Positions 1-10,850 of a stretch of 64,000 nucleotides of DNA are shown in pieces. The DNA is from Terfezia claveryi (taxonomy: Eukaryota; Ascomycota; Pezizomycetes; Pezizales; Pezizaceae), in assembly GCA_015179025.1 (NCBI GenBank), contig WHUX01000204.1, forward strand, positions 1-64,000, in the 5' to 3' direction. Under the pieces are notes generated by a model, which did no database searches, had not been told where the DNA came from, and worked only from the letters and a program-made list of their open reading frames with translations. Made by a program: the position numbers and the translations under genes. Each line of letters starts with the position of its first letter. Within the stretch, counting starts at the first letter, position 1.

Positions 1-518
1 TATAGTGAAGAATGAGCGCGATCTCGGCCCGATGCGAGACGGCTTCTTGGCCATACGGTCAGGCCCGTCCTCCTGATGTGAATTATGGTCTTTTGAGTCC
101 AAGCTGAACCTATCACTTGGCGCATTACTCGTACCAGACGCGGTGTGAGTATGCAGCCGCCCTCTGCCAGCAGAGAGCGGCGGTGGGGAGGACTATGTAC
201 ATCATGGTCAGCCAGACTGATCCTGATTTAGTTGTGGGGTGGTACTCACTCGCACCTTGGAACTCGGTATGAGGGCAGCATCATAGTCAATATGCACTTT
301 TCTTGTAGGGCGTGCGGTATCCGACGTGGCATGTCGTTTGGAGAGTTGTATGTGAGGAGGCTGCAGTACAGTCTCCTCAACTTCCTCCCCTTGGTCCCCC
401 TCAGTAACAGTTTGTCATCTTTTAACCTCTTGAGAACTTGGGCGTCGTGACATTATGCAAGGTAGATGTTAATTTCGTGCTCAATAGTACCTGCTGCACT
501 TCTGATTTGTGGATGTAA

Positions 519-600
519 GGGATGAGGATGTTAACAGGAGGCCATAAAGAGTGGACATGGGGATGAGGAAGTTCACAAGAGGTGATAAAGAGTGGACGTG
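519..600. repeat. 41-bp direct repeat, two copies
   Basis: Two adjacent 41-bp units (519-559 and 560-600) start with GGGATGAGGA and share the block ATAAAGAGTGGAC. The flanks (1-518 and 601-700) hold no gene I can support. Confidence 0.6.
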
Positions 601-699
601 AGAAGTCGGGAATTTGGGCTAACCCAGCACACTTGAGATCAATGGGTGATATGCTATATCGAGTGTCTTCTATCTGCCTTTAATGCCAATCCTATCTAG

Positions 700-1010
700 A
701 TAACCAGTATTTTAAAAAAAACTATCTAGATAAACAAACACCCGACTCAACCAGACTAACACCCGACTAACCCTAAAAGTACTTGAGAAACCTTAACTAA
801 TCACAAGAAAACCCAACTAACCATAAACGAACTCGACTAATAATAAAAAAAACCAACTAAAAACAAAACAACTAACCCTAAAATAAAACCTCTAAAATAA
901 AACCCAAATAATACCCAATGAAAAAACCAACTAAAAACAAAACAACTAACCCGGAAATAAAACCCCTAAAATAAAACCCGAATAATACCCGATGTCCAAA
1001 GTCATATAAT
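700..1010. repeat. AT/C-rich simple sequence with CCCGACTAACCC motifs
   Basis: The strand is almost free of G and is built from short variants of AACCC, ACTAA and CCCGACTAA. The block around 735-770 contains CAACCAGACTAACAC. Its reverse complement, spaced slightly differently, occurs at 8483-8515, on the other side of the broken gene and TE1. The pair could be the terminal inverted sequence of an old element. No gene is visible here. Confidence 0.5.
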
Positions 1011-1058
1011 GATCCTCACTACCTCCGTTTCCCCCTACTGCCTCCGTTGCCTCAGCAA

Positions 1059-1291
1059 CTACTGACTACCTGCAGCAGGCGGCTGATTTGTGTTCGGAGG
1101 TTTGGGGAGGTGGGGATAGTGAGGTTGGGGAGTGTGGGTGGGGGTGGAGCTTAGGTATTTATCATCTCCCAATAGTATTGGGCTGTGTTCAATCCGCGAA
1201 CTATGCTCACAATTCGTTGAACGCTCAAGAGTCGGTTCAATTGAGTAGCCCGACGCCCTACGGCTACCACCTGACGTGCCTTGACGAGTTG
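1059..1291 (-). pseudogene. C-terminal piece of an old gene cut by TE1
   Basis: Minus-strand reading from the TE1 insertion point leads into an open stretch rich in Ser, Pro, Thr and His, ending near 1059. It lines up with the broken gene at 7419-8466 once TE1 and one copy of the AGTTG duplication are removed mentally. Two frames are open, so which one was coding is unclear. I do not recognise the family. Pairing the two pieces is an inference from the target-site duplication. Confidence 0.4.
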
Positions 1292-1783
1292 TGTAACGAG
1301 GCTCGGGGGACGTGGCGACCAAGGGGTACGCCTAGGCAGTGGGCAAGGAGATCGCATACGTAGGAACGCTACGTGTGTGATAGGGGAAGGCTGGGACGGG
1401 GGCAAGGGCAAGAGGCAAGAGGGGCAGAGGGCAGGGGACACGAGATACGCAGAAGTAGTTGCCGCGTGTGTCAAGGTGGGCAGCAGGGCTGCAGAGTCGA
1501 GGCGAGACAAGGAGGTGCATAAGGGAGATGCACCAACGTGGAGAGAAGCAAGGCCCTGTATTGGATATACAAGACATTGGATGGGGATCCAACGAGAGGG
1601 CGGAGAGAGCAAGCTATATATACAGGCTTCCTTCCTGGCCAAGGCCACCGGAAGGAATAAGGTTCCTGAGACCCCTTATCTCGGGAACAGAGATAACAAC
1701 GATATCAATCAATCAACAATAACGAGAGTCGGACAGAATCCCGTCTGACTCTCAAACCTGGCTAGGAAAGGACGGTTGTGACA
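1292..1783 (-). repeat. TE1 3' LTR
   Basis: 492-bp long terminal repeat with TG...CA ends. It is nearly identical to 6930-7418. A TATATATA box at about 1615-1622 would serve as the core promoter in its 5' counterpart. Open frames on both strands here are by-products of the LTR sequence and are not called as genes. Confidence 0.93.
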
Positions 1784-1795
1784 CTATCCCCCTTT
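1784..1795 (-). other. TE1 polypurine tract
   Basis: On the minus strand the purine run AAAGGGGGATAG lies directly against the 3' LTR, where plus-strand DNA synthesis of LTR retrotransposons is primed. The same tract and LTR start recur at 34765-34777 in a related element. Confidence 0.8.
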
Positions 1796-1960
1796 AGGCT
1801 CGGAGCCCCAGCGACGTAAGGCAAGGCAAAAAACAACAAACAAACAAGACAGGCGAATAACCAATAACCCATAACACAACCCCAACGCCGGACAACCTGA
1901 CAACAACAGAAACAACAATCATAATTCCAACTCCAAATCAACGAAGACAAGACAAAAATA

Positions 1961-4842
1961 TCATTCAGCTGGGTGAGGCTTGAGAGGGTAACGCTGGTGG
2001 AATAGGGTAACCAAATCCTGCGCATTCTCCAAGTCCTCTGCGGGTTGCCAGGTAGTCTCCTCGTCCCCTACCCACTTGACCTTATACTGAACTCGCCCAT
2101 AGCGTTTTCTGGAGTCCAGTACCTCCTCAACCTCCCACTCCTCTTCACTTGCGATCACCACTGGAGGAGGTGGGGGTGCTTTTGCCCGGGAAGGGGATCG
2201 TCGGCGGCTGGCTCGATCTCCGAGACATGAACGACCGGATGGCGCTTGATATCCTTGGGAAATCTCAGCCAGTAAGCATGAGTGCCCACAGCTGCTAACA
2301 CCTCATAGGGGCCTAGGAACTTGTGATCCAACTTACGTGAGGGTCATTCTGTCCGGAAGTGTCTGCTAGAGAGCCATACCTTGTCTCCTGGTTGGTATTT
2401 GGGGGCCGGTAACCTAGACCCGTTGGCATATTCTGCTTGTCTGACCTGAGCATAACCCAACTCAGTCTTCAGGGTAGAGTGGAGTTCAGAAATCTGCGTG
2501 GCGAACTCCTTGGCTGGGGCATTCTCCCTGGCCTTGTGCAGAGGTACTAGGGAGTCTACGAACCGAGGGTGCCAGCCATAATTGGCCAGGAATGGGGACG
2601 TTTTCAGCGACTCGGAGAACTGGTTGTTAGCGGCGAACTCACAGGTTGCCAGCAGCGAAACCCAGTTGTTTTGCTGGTAATTGACGTATGCTCTCAGGTA
2701 CTGCTCCATGATTGCATTCATTCGCTCGGACTGACCATCTGTTTGGGGGTGATACGCCGTGGAGAGGTGTACGTTGATTCCCAGAAGCTCGCAGAATACC
2801 TTCCAGAAGTCCGAGACGAATTGGGGCCCGCGGTCCGAGACGACAGACTTGGGGAGACCATGGTAGCGGAATACGTGGTTGAGGTAGAGGCCGGCGAGGT
2901 CCCGGGCAGAACAGGTATCATGGCAAGGTATAACATGCCTCATTTTGGTCAATCGGTCTACTACTATAAGAATAGCGTTAAACCCCGAATCCTCCGGCAA
3001 CCCAGTCACAAAGTCCATGGTTAGGTGTTGCCAAGGCTGGTCTGAGATCTCCAGGGGCTTCAGGGTCCCATAAGGAGCGTGGCGGACAGGCTTAGCACGC
3101 TTGCAAACGTGGCTGTTCCGTACGTACCGCTCCACGTCCTTCCGTTGGTCAATCCATGTGTATTCCCTGGCCAGAAGCTCTAACATTTTGGCCACTCCAG
3201 GGTGACCTGCAACCAGGCTGTCATGGTGTTCCTTGATCAATCGAAGGCGCAGCTCCCCTTCCGGCACATACAGCCGTTCGAGGTGGTAGAGGAGGCCTTC
3301 CTGGACGGTACACTCGGCTAGAGAGATCTTGGGGTGGCGGCGCTGGCCAGAATCCACTGCAGTGATAATTTCCTTGGCCAGGGGGTCGTCCTCATATGCC
3401 TGTCTCACTAGTTGTCGGAGGTCAGCCTCAGCTTCCGCATCAGCCTCAGCCTCAGCTTCCGCATCAGCCTCAGCCTCATCTTCAGTAAGGGTATTGGCCG
3501 CCAGGTCGAGATTTTCAGGTTTTAGTACCACCTGATTCTGGTACTTCAGCCTTTCATCCCCCCCTTTAGGGAGATCTCCTGATCTCCTGGTCAGTGCATC
3601 CGGCTTACCCCCAGCCTTCCCTGGCCGATACCTTATCTTGAAGTTAAACCGAGAGAGGAATTCCGACCACCTAGCCTGCCGCCGCTTAAGCAGCTTGGTG
3701 GTTGTAAAATACTCAAGGTTTTTGTGATCAGATAGTACCTCGATGATCCCCTTGGCTGACTCCAGATATGGCCTCCATTCTTCGAACGCTCGCACGATGG
3801 CCATCAGGTCTTTGTCATAGATCTCGTAGTTGCACTCAGCTGGGGAGTGCTTTTTCGAGAAGTAGGCCACGGGGTGGAGGATTCCGTTGACATACTGAGA
3901 CAAGATCCCCGCGGAGACATAGTCGGAGGCGTCAGTTTCCACGATACATTCGCTGTCCGGATCGAAATGGGCCAGGATCGGTGCGGAGCAGAAGGCTTCC
4001 TTGAGGTTCTGGAAGGCCAACTGAGCTTCTGGATTCCACTGGAAGGCCTTTTTCGTTGTCGGATGTGAGCCAGCTTCTACCTTTGTTTTCGTCAAGGCCG
4101 TGAGGGGTGCCGCGATCCTTGAGTATTCCAGGATGAACCGGCGGTAAAAGTTGGCAAATCCTAGGAAGGCTTGCACATCCTTCAAGTTGGCCGGGGTTTC
4201 CCACTCCTGGATTGCGGCAACTTTGGCAGGATCCATCCGGATGCCTTCCGTAGTGATGATCAACCCCAGATATTTGACCTCCTGCACATGAAACTCGCAT
4301 TTCTCAGGCTTAAGGTATAGTCCGGCTTGCTCCAGCTTTTCCAACAACTGCCGGACATGAATCTTGTGTTCTGCTAGGGTATCTGAATAGATCAAGATAT
4401 CGTCGAGGTAAGCCGTGCAGAACACATCCAAGAAGTCTCGTAGGGTATCGTTAATAAAGTGCTGGAAAGAGGCCGGGGCATTGGTTAATCCAAAGGGCAT
4501 GACATTGTACTCGAAGTGGCCATAACGAGTTCGGAAGGCCGTTTTCCACTCCTCCCCCTCGGCAATCCTTACCAGGTTGTATGCCCCTCTCAAATCCAGT
4601 TTGGTGAACCATTTGGCCTTGGAAAGCCTGGCTAATGTCTCCTGGATCAGAGGTAGGGGGTACCTGTTCTTGACCGTTATCTCGTTCAGCCCCCGATAGT
4701 CCACACATAGCCTAAGAGAGCCATCCGATTTCTTGACGAATAGCACCGGGGCGCCCGCTGGAGAAGAGCTATGGCGAATGAAGCTCTTGTTAAGGTTTTC
4801 CTCCAAGTACTTCTTCAAAGCTTCCAGCTCCAACCGGGACAT
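1961..4842 (-). pseudogene. TE1 pol: RT, RNase H, integrase, chromodomain (frameshifted)
   Basis: This is the catalytic polyprotein of the retrotransposon. From 4842 downward: RT with the YLDD active site (residues 145-148 of this segment), RNase H around residues 300-420, integrase zinc region (near 545-600), then the catalytic core with an Asp in MDFVTG, an Asp in DRGPQF and a Glu in GQSERM. The zinc site reads NSHVC where CxxC is usual, so one Cys is lost. A TGA at 2344 interrupts the integrase C-terminus. A one-base shift near 2180 separates it from the chromodomain (1961-2161, with the WxxAEDLxNA pattern), which in chromoviruses targets integration to modified histones. A Glu/Ala tract lies between RNase H and integrase. 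Confidence 0.9.
3420..3482. repeat. Hexanucleotide repeat encoding an Ala-Glu/Asp tract
   Basis: Repeats of GCCTCA and GCTTCC type encode an acidic Glu-Ala/Asp-Ala stretch between RNase H and integrase of TE1. It is probably a slippage-prone linker without catalytic role. Confidence 0.7.
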
Positions 4843-5688
4843 TCCGTAGAGGGGCCCATAGGGGGGGTCTTACCCTCTATCAGCGGAATAGTATGGTCAT
4901 ATGGCCGGTGGGGTGCGAGCTTTTCTGCGGCCTTCTCCGAGAACAGGTCGATGAATTCGTGGTATTCGTCCGGTACCATAGACTTCCACTCCTCCTTCGA
5001 CCGTGTCTTATTAATCTCCAGGTTTACCTCGTGTATGGATAGGGCATGAGCCTTCAGCTTGTGCCTTCTAGTAAGGTAAGCGAAAGCCCCTGCCCCGATA
5101 AAGCTAACATTCAGAGGTTTTTGGGGGCTAGGGGGCACCGGGGGCACAGGGGGATTGGCACCGATATGTGCATGCTGATGTACTACCTGGGTCGGGTGAG
5201 TTATCGGGGGTGGCAAGGCACACAGCCCAGTAATGGTGGCCTTTGGATTTCCGCAGTGTTTTTGGCAATACTGGCTATTGAACTGCAGGGTGTACGAGCC
5301 AAAGCTGACCATACATCGTGCATTCTAAGCCAGGGGATTCCGATGACAATTGGGTATTTTAGCTTAGTGACGAACATGGGGAGGTTGGCCTCGGAGTGAT
5401 CCCCCACCAGGGCAGCAAGCACGCAATATCGGTGATATCCCCGGAGGAGATGGGTCGACCGTCAATGACATCCAGGACACGGGGGGTTTTGAGCTTGGAC
5501 ATGGGTATAGAGAATTTACTGACAAAGGCTTGGTCAATGAATGCAATTCCTGAAGCTCCGCAATCTATAAGTGCTGACGTGTTGATTGTTCTATCATTAA
5601 TTCTGAGGGAGATAGATACAACAAAATGCTCGCTGAACAAGCGAGATTCATCAACAGCGGAAGAAACAGAAAATGCAGACAAAGACAA
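4815..5688 (-). pseudogene. TE1 protease and start of RT (frameshifted)
   Basis: An aspartic protease segment (5359-5688) has the active-site sequence DCGAS, where DSGAS or DTGA is expected, so the usual Ser/Thr is a Cys. It breaks near 5400 and continues in another frame (5201-5422, with IGIPWL typical of the region after the protease flap). A further frame (4815-5312) runs to the RT start, where one missing C in the run near 4850 shifts into the main pol frame. Three frames in under 900 bp show decay and no simple programmed shift. Confidence 0.8.
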
Positions 5689-5749
5689 ATGGCCTGGGGC
5701 AGGTCCCTTGCTAGTGTCAGTAACTAGGCAAGGGACAGGGCTTTTCCCG

Positions 5750-6893
5750 ACTCATCAACCTCCTCAATCCTGGCACTGGGGTATCGGAGATAGCGTGGAT
5801 GGCGAGGGAGCGATTCTTTCGAAGGGGGCAAGCCGCAATGAAGTGGTCGGCCTTCCACAGGCTATGCATAGCCCATTATTCCGGCGGCATTCCCTCTCTT
5901 CTTGGGTCAGGCGGGGTCTGCCTGATGATAAATCCATAGGGGTGGGTCCTCCTGCCACCAACGATGGTGTGCTGGTTGATTGGCAGGGGCAGGGGCCGCT
6001 ATTTTGGTGGCATGGTGTTGCTGAGGCTGAGGCTGTGGGAGACGGGGTGCTGGCCTGTACGTGGGGCGGTTGCGGAGCCGGGACATCCGCTGTTCTACCC
6101 GGGAAGCCTGGTCAATGAATTCGTCAAGGGTTTTGGCTTCCGGGAGGCTGACCATGGCCTGCTGGATTTCGTCATTTAGCCCTTCCTGGAATTGCTCCAG
6201 TTTGGACTGGTCATTCCATCGGACCTCCGCCGCCAATCTCGAGAATTCTGCCACATAAGTGGACAGATCGGTGTTTTTCTGCCTAAGGGCTCGGAGGGCT
6301 CTACTGGCAGTGCCAACGGCATCGGGGTCCCGAACGCCCTATCTAGGACTGTGAAAAGGGCCGAGATATCGTCAAGCTTGATCCCGGTTTCAAGGACATA
6401 TGGCTGGATCTAGTCGCAAGCTTTCCCCTCCAGCAAGGCGAAAACGTATGCCAGTCGATGTTGTTCGACGGGAACCTGGCAGAATCCCCGTTCAGCTTGA
6501 GATTGACTGCATTCTTCCAGGCTCGTAGACGACCCGGTCCCCATTGAACTTGGGGGGTGTCGGAATGCTTTCGGTCTTGTTGCTACTGGCTGCTGTTGTT
6601 GGTATTGCAGGTTGCTAGGGCCGGCTGAGGTTTTGGACCGTAGTCCGTTCGTTGGCCAGGGCAAGGTTTACATGGTCGAGATCCGTCTAGAGGACCGTGA
6701 TCTCTTCGTCGGCGGATCTCAGCTTTCGTTCAGCCACGGCCAGGCTGTTGCCGAGTTCAGCCCCGATAGCATCCATGGCCTCGAAGATGTCGATGATTTC
6801 TCGACGATAGGCATTTAATTCGTTCGGGCCTGAGGGTATAGGGGAGTTTCTCCAGGTTTGAAACCTAACAGCGGGTGGAGGGGTTCCGGACAT
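5750..6893 (-). pseudogene. TE1 gag with zinc knuckle (frameshifted)
   Basis: The capsid-like polyprotein starts at ATG 6893 (MSGTPP), a few tens of bases inside the 5' LTR. It runs through helical segments at 6687-6893, 6410-6664 and 5907-6254. A CCHC knuckle near 5830-5880 reads CIACGR then, after a one-base shift, DHFIAAC, giving Cx2Cx4Hx4C. At least three frame breaks make it non-functional. Gag would package the element RNA. Confidence 0.75.
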
Positions 6894-6929
6894 GACAGCG
6901 TACCAGTTGGTCGATAAGATCCAACGTAG

Positions 6930-7418
6930 TGTAACGAGGCTCGGGGACGTGGCGACCAAGGGGTACGCCTAGGCAGTGGCAAGGAGATCACACACGTAGG
7001 AACGCTACGTGTGTGATAGGGGAAGGCTGGACGGGGGCAAGGGCAAGAGGCAAGAGGGGCAGAGGGCAGGGGACACGAGACACGCGGAAGCAGTTGCCGC
7101 GTGTGTCAAGGTGGGCAGCAGGGCTGCAGAGTCGAGGCGAGACAAGGAGGTGCACAAGGGAGATGCACCAACGTGGAGAGAAGTAAGGCCCTGTATTGGA
7201 TATACAAGACGTTGGATGGGGATCCAACGAGAGGGCGGAGAGAGCAAGCTATATATACAGGCTTCCTTCCTGGCCAAGGCCACCGGAAGGAATAAGGTTC
7301 CCGAGACCCCTTATCTCGGGAACAGAGATAACAACGATATCAATCAATCAAAAATAACGAGAGTCGGACAGAATCCCGTCTGACTCTCAAACCTGGCTAG
7401 GAAAGGACGGTTGTGACA
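6930..7418 (-). repeat. TE1 5' LTR
   Basis: 489-bp LTR matching 1292-1783 over its whole length. In element orientation it would supply promoter and transcription start. It is bounded on the right by AGTTG, the second copy of the target duplication. Confidence 0.93.
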
Positions 7419-8466
7419 AGTTGCACACCAGAGGTAATTTTTGGCCGTTTGAGGCATTGAATGTAGTAGTAACCCTCATCATCAGAATCGATGATGCCTG
7501 CATTTGGGAAGAGGCGCTTGTGCTACTTCTTGATACTGTTCAGGGTTTCCTGCTGGTGGGCCACTCTTCCACGGAGTTCATACTTGCGTTGTTTGTAAGT
7601 ATGGTCTTTTGTAGGCATCCGACGCCGACGGACCCCAGCGACATTGCGTACATTCGCATCAGAATCCTCGGCAAAATCTTCATATTCGTTCTGGGAGATA
7701 AACTTCTCAAGTTCGAAGTAAGGATCGGCTCAGGGGGGGTATTGGCTCTTGGGGGTACAGGATGGAGTAACACCATTAGGCATACTGGGTCACTTTTAGA
7801 CATTCGGAAGAATGCCTTCACCTCTGCGTCAGAACGGAGACCAGTATAGTCGGCAGGAAAGCTGAGGTTAGGAGGGTTCGGGTCCTTGAGTGCGCCCAAT
7901 ATTTCTCGAACCTTTCGATTGGCAAGAACATGAGGTTTGACCATATCCCAAATCCCATCTAGAGTCATTGTCTAATTAACCCCTAATCTCCTCCTATCCC
8001 GTTCATCCCAGATCCACCTGTTGATATCCCTATGCCCTCCTATCTCAGGATCACATACCCAGAATGCCACTACTGTCCCTGCAGCTTCGCCGGCATCGGA
8101 GATGTCATCTTCTTCGTCAGAGTTCTTGTTAGCATGTGCCCTGTTTCGAGCATGCTTGATAGCCAGGTTTTTTGATGTCTCAGAACGTTTCTTCAGGCAA
8201 TCTTGTAGTAGGGCCTCCAGTGCCTTTTTGTGGGACTCGGACCCACTGGCCAGTTGATTCCTCATGGAACTCCTAAATCCAGTTAGGCTGCGAGCAGCAA
8301 TGATAAGAGCATCTTTCTCATTTTGGCTTGCTGAGGCCCAACTTCGGATTGAATGTTGGGCACAATAGTCCTTGACAGCATTACGCCATGATGTGTAGTC
8401 GGCATCTCGAGTGTCCCACCCCAAGTCGGTCTTCGAGTTCTGAATTAGGTTCTTCGGAGTAACCAT
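7419..8466 (-). pseudogene. Broken gene of unknown family, interrupted by TE1
   Basis: A minus-strand reading frame starts at ATG 8466 and runs about 164 codons to an in-frame TAG at 7972. It continues in the same frame to about 7740, then shifts frame into an acidic stretch ending at the TE1 insertion site. The first part is hydrophilic with basic and acidic clusters (a KKRSET region, then a DEEDD run). The last part contains SDDEGYYY. No domain is recognised. It may be a transposon gene or a host gene. One stop, at least one frameshift, a later TAG and the TE1 insertion make it a pseudogene. Confidence 0.5.
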
Positions 8467-8581
8467 TTTAGTTGAATATGGGTCGTGTTAGTCTAGTCTG
8501 GGTTAGTCGGGTTGTTCTCCTCATGCGTCGGGTATGTGTTTGGGTAAATAGAGGATTACCTTATACGGAAATGTACCTAAA

Positions 8582-9301
8582 TGTAATGAATGGTACTAGA
8601 CAGTATTCATTCGGTACCGTTTATACAATCTATATCCGTAGGCACGGACATTTGTGTATTTCGGTTCTGCTGAGGTAAGACCTCAGAAGGGTAGGGAGAT
8701 TACTATGTGGAACGTTCATGGAGGGAACAGTAATTAACTGGTGTAATCTATCTTATATGATTTGTGCTATCTAAGCTATATGATCTTGATCTGATCGGAA
8801 TAAAGGCTTGCTTGCTCTGAAGGCTTGCTTGGTTGCTTCTTTTCTTTCTGTGGATTCCAGAGGGAATCCAGCGGCCTATTTATACTCCTCTGAGATCTGA
8901 TGACTAAGGAAATAAATACAATAAAGGGTGGCATACCAGAAGGTAGTGCGCTGTACAAAAGGGGTCATGTGGCCATGGTAATGAGTCACACACCTTAAAC
9001 GATGGTCATGTGGCCATGGTAATGAGTCACATGCCTTAAACGATGGTCATGTGGCCATAGTAATGAGTCACACACCTTAAACAGAGGTCACGCGGCCATA
9101 ATGAGGGTGTCTTCATATGGCAAGTGCCATGGAACTTCCCATGGCAGATTCCGCGTGCTATGGACGCTTATAAAGCAATAGGAGGTGGTAGAAGGCTAGT
9201 CCTTCAACCCAGAGGCTTAGTTACATAACATAGTAGTAATATAGGAAATACAAAAGTATATAATTAATTATATAAGCAATAAGATAACGTTCTCCATTAC
9301 A
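8582..9301 (-). repeat. TE2 3' LTR
   Basis: 720-bp LTR. It contains about three and a half copies of a 40-41-bp direct repeat (8965-9105) with the core GGTCATGTGGCCAT and ATGAGTCACAC. The repeat includes TGAGTCA, which matches the AP-1/Gcn4 consensus, and a CATGTGGCCAT near-palindrome. The 60-codon open frame at 8776-8958 recurs in the other LTR and is not called as a gene. Confidence 0.93.
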
Positions 9302-9614
9302 CTTCCCCACATAGAAGGATTTCCTATCCTTACTTCCTTTGCTCTGCCATATTGGTTTCCATACGTCCTAAGATTTGATGCATTATTAATACATTTGCAT
9401 TAACGTGAATATCCTTAGTGTTTCCTTGACTCATGATTCTATCTCGTTCTTGTTGCATGAGAGCTCAGGTCTCATCTCTAGTTCGTGGTCCTTGTTTTCC
9501 TTTAGTCCTTCGACGTCTCTTGAATGTATCTTCCATGCTTCCGGTCGTCCAGAAGTCTTGAAGAATTTCGGTGGTGATATCCTTGGCGTTTACCCAGGAA
9601 TCATATTTAGGAGT

Positions 9615-10850
9615 TTATGCTAGCCATCTGACCTTATATTGTCTTTCTCCAGTTCGAGGAGCTGTTCTGAATTTTAATACCTTTTCAACTTCATAATGAT
9701 CTTCTTGAATTGGTCCTGGTTCCTGAGATTGTCTGTGAGGGAACTGGATGGGATCGTTTTTATAGTAGGGTTTAAGTTTGCTAATATGAAAAGTATTATA
9801 TATGAGGTGGAGGTCAGGTTGACTGGATAGGTCTAGGCTATAGTTATTACGTTTCCGATTACTAGAAATAATGGGAAATGGGCCTAGCCATTTTGGTTTG
9901 AGCTTGGGTGAGACATTCGATAGGTTGATATTTTCTGAGGAAAGCATAACTTGTTGTCCGACTGAAAATTTGGCTATATTGGGTAGTCGTTTGTTCGCTT
10001 GAGATGCTTGAGTCTTCTTGGCGTCATATAGGTTTTTAGACGTTACCTCATGACGTTTGTTTGCTGGTACATATGCATTAATGGGGTATGGAAGTATCGA
10101 TACGCCAAGATGGGCATTAAATCCAAATAGTGTGGAAAAGGGACTATTCTGTCTAGCGGCATTATACCTAGAGTTAAGTTTCAACTGTATCTCTGGTAGT
10201 TTCTGTAGCCAATCAAATCCTTCGATTTTACAGGCTCTTGCTACTTGTAGAATTTCTTTGTTCATAATTTCCGATTGTCCGTCTGCACGTGGATGATATG
10301 CTGTGGACGGTTCCAACTTGATTCCTTTATTCCTAGCCCAATCTTGAAAGTGCGTTGACATAAAAAGAGTGTCGCGGTCAAAAACAATACAGAAAGGGTA
10401 TCCCATAGTCGGGACTACATGAGTATCAAAGGTAGCAGTACATTGTTCTGCTGTGAAATTATCTGAGATAGGAATAAGAAACTTGAATCCTGATTGTATA
10501 TCAACAATCGTCCAAAGTCGTGAAATACAAACTACATGATCTTCTTCAACAGGAATATTCGGGTACAAAATTGAACACTTAGTAAACACAGGTGCTACTT
10601 TAAGAAAATCCATCGATATGTCAGTCCATGGCCTGCTTGGTACATGTAATGGGGTTACGAGTCCAAGTGGCCCTTGTTGGAATACTTTGTCTGTTGACAA
10701 GTATCACAACTTCTGATATAGTCCTTAGTTGGTTCTGCAAAGGACTGGCAATCATATCGGTCAGTAAGATATTTCATCGTTTTTTCAATGCCACCATGAG
10801 CGGTTGCTTCATGTGCATCTTTAATAACCAATTCGAGATAGTTCTTACCT
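9615..10850 (-). pseudogene. TE2 integrase with C-terminal chromodomain
   Basis: The integrase zinc region (H-H, then SCDTCQQTK) lies at about 10700-10850. The catalytic core follows at 9615-10700 with an Asp in MDFLKV, an Asp in DRDTLF and a Glu in GQSEIM, giving D,D-35-E. The C-terminus has the GPFPI fold region and a chromodomain start (EDHYEVEKVLKFR ... YKVRWLA) that stops at 9615 in the middle of the domain. The frame changes near 10690 between zinc region and core. It would insert the cDNA into the genome if intact. Confidence 0.88.

Larger units (their letters stand above)
1292..7418 (-). mobile_element. TE1: full-length Ty3/gypsy chromovirus, decayed
   Basis: The element has two LTRs (492 and 489 bp, beginning TGTAAC and ending TGTGACA in + orientation). 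A perfect 5-bp duplication AGTTG flanks it at 1287-1291 and 7419-7423. All coding is on the minus strand in the order gag, protease, RT, RNase H, integrase, chromodomain, so the right LTR is the 5' LTR. A polypurine tract (minus strand, 1784-1795) abuts the 3' LTR. The LTRs differ at about 10 substitutions, 9 of them transitions, plus 3 single-base indels. Several frameshifts and a stop in the coding region make this copy non-autonomous. It sits inside an older minus-strand gene. Confidence 0.95.

Noticed and set aside
700..1010. CCCTAA-like stretches considered as telomeric repeat
   Set aside because: CCCTAAAA occurs only singly and irregularly; there is no uniform TTAGGG array.
1059..1748. 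Open frames on both strands over the TE1 3' LTR
   Set aside because: They fall inside the LTR and recur at 7005-7383, and they are open mainly because the LTR is GC-rich. Only the part left of 1292 was kept as a possible gene remnant.
4840..4860. Programmed frameshift between protease and RT of TE1
   Set aside because: Other frame breaks of the same single-base type occur throughout gag and pol, so random decay is the simpler reading.
1292..7418. RIP-type hypermutation of TE1
   Set aside because: LTR differences are mostly transitions, but only about ten are present and sequence composition is not strongly AT-shifted, so heavy RIP is not supported.
7421..7849. 142-codon frame on the plus strand
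   Set aside because: It is antisense to the broken minus-strand gene, which has the better protein-like composition here.
8776..8958. 60-codon frame repeated in both TE2 LTRs
   Set aside because: The copies come from LTR duplication; there is no domain and no reason to expect translation.
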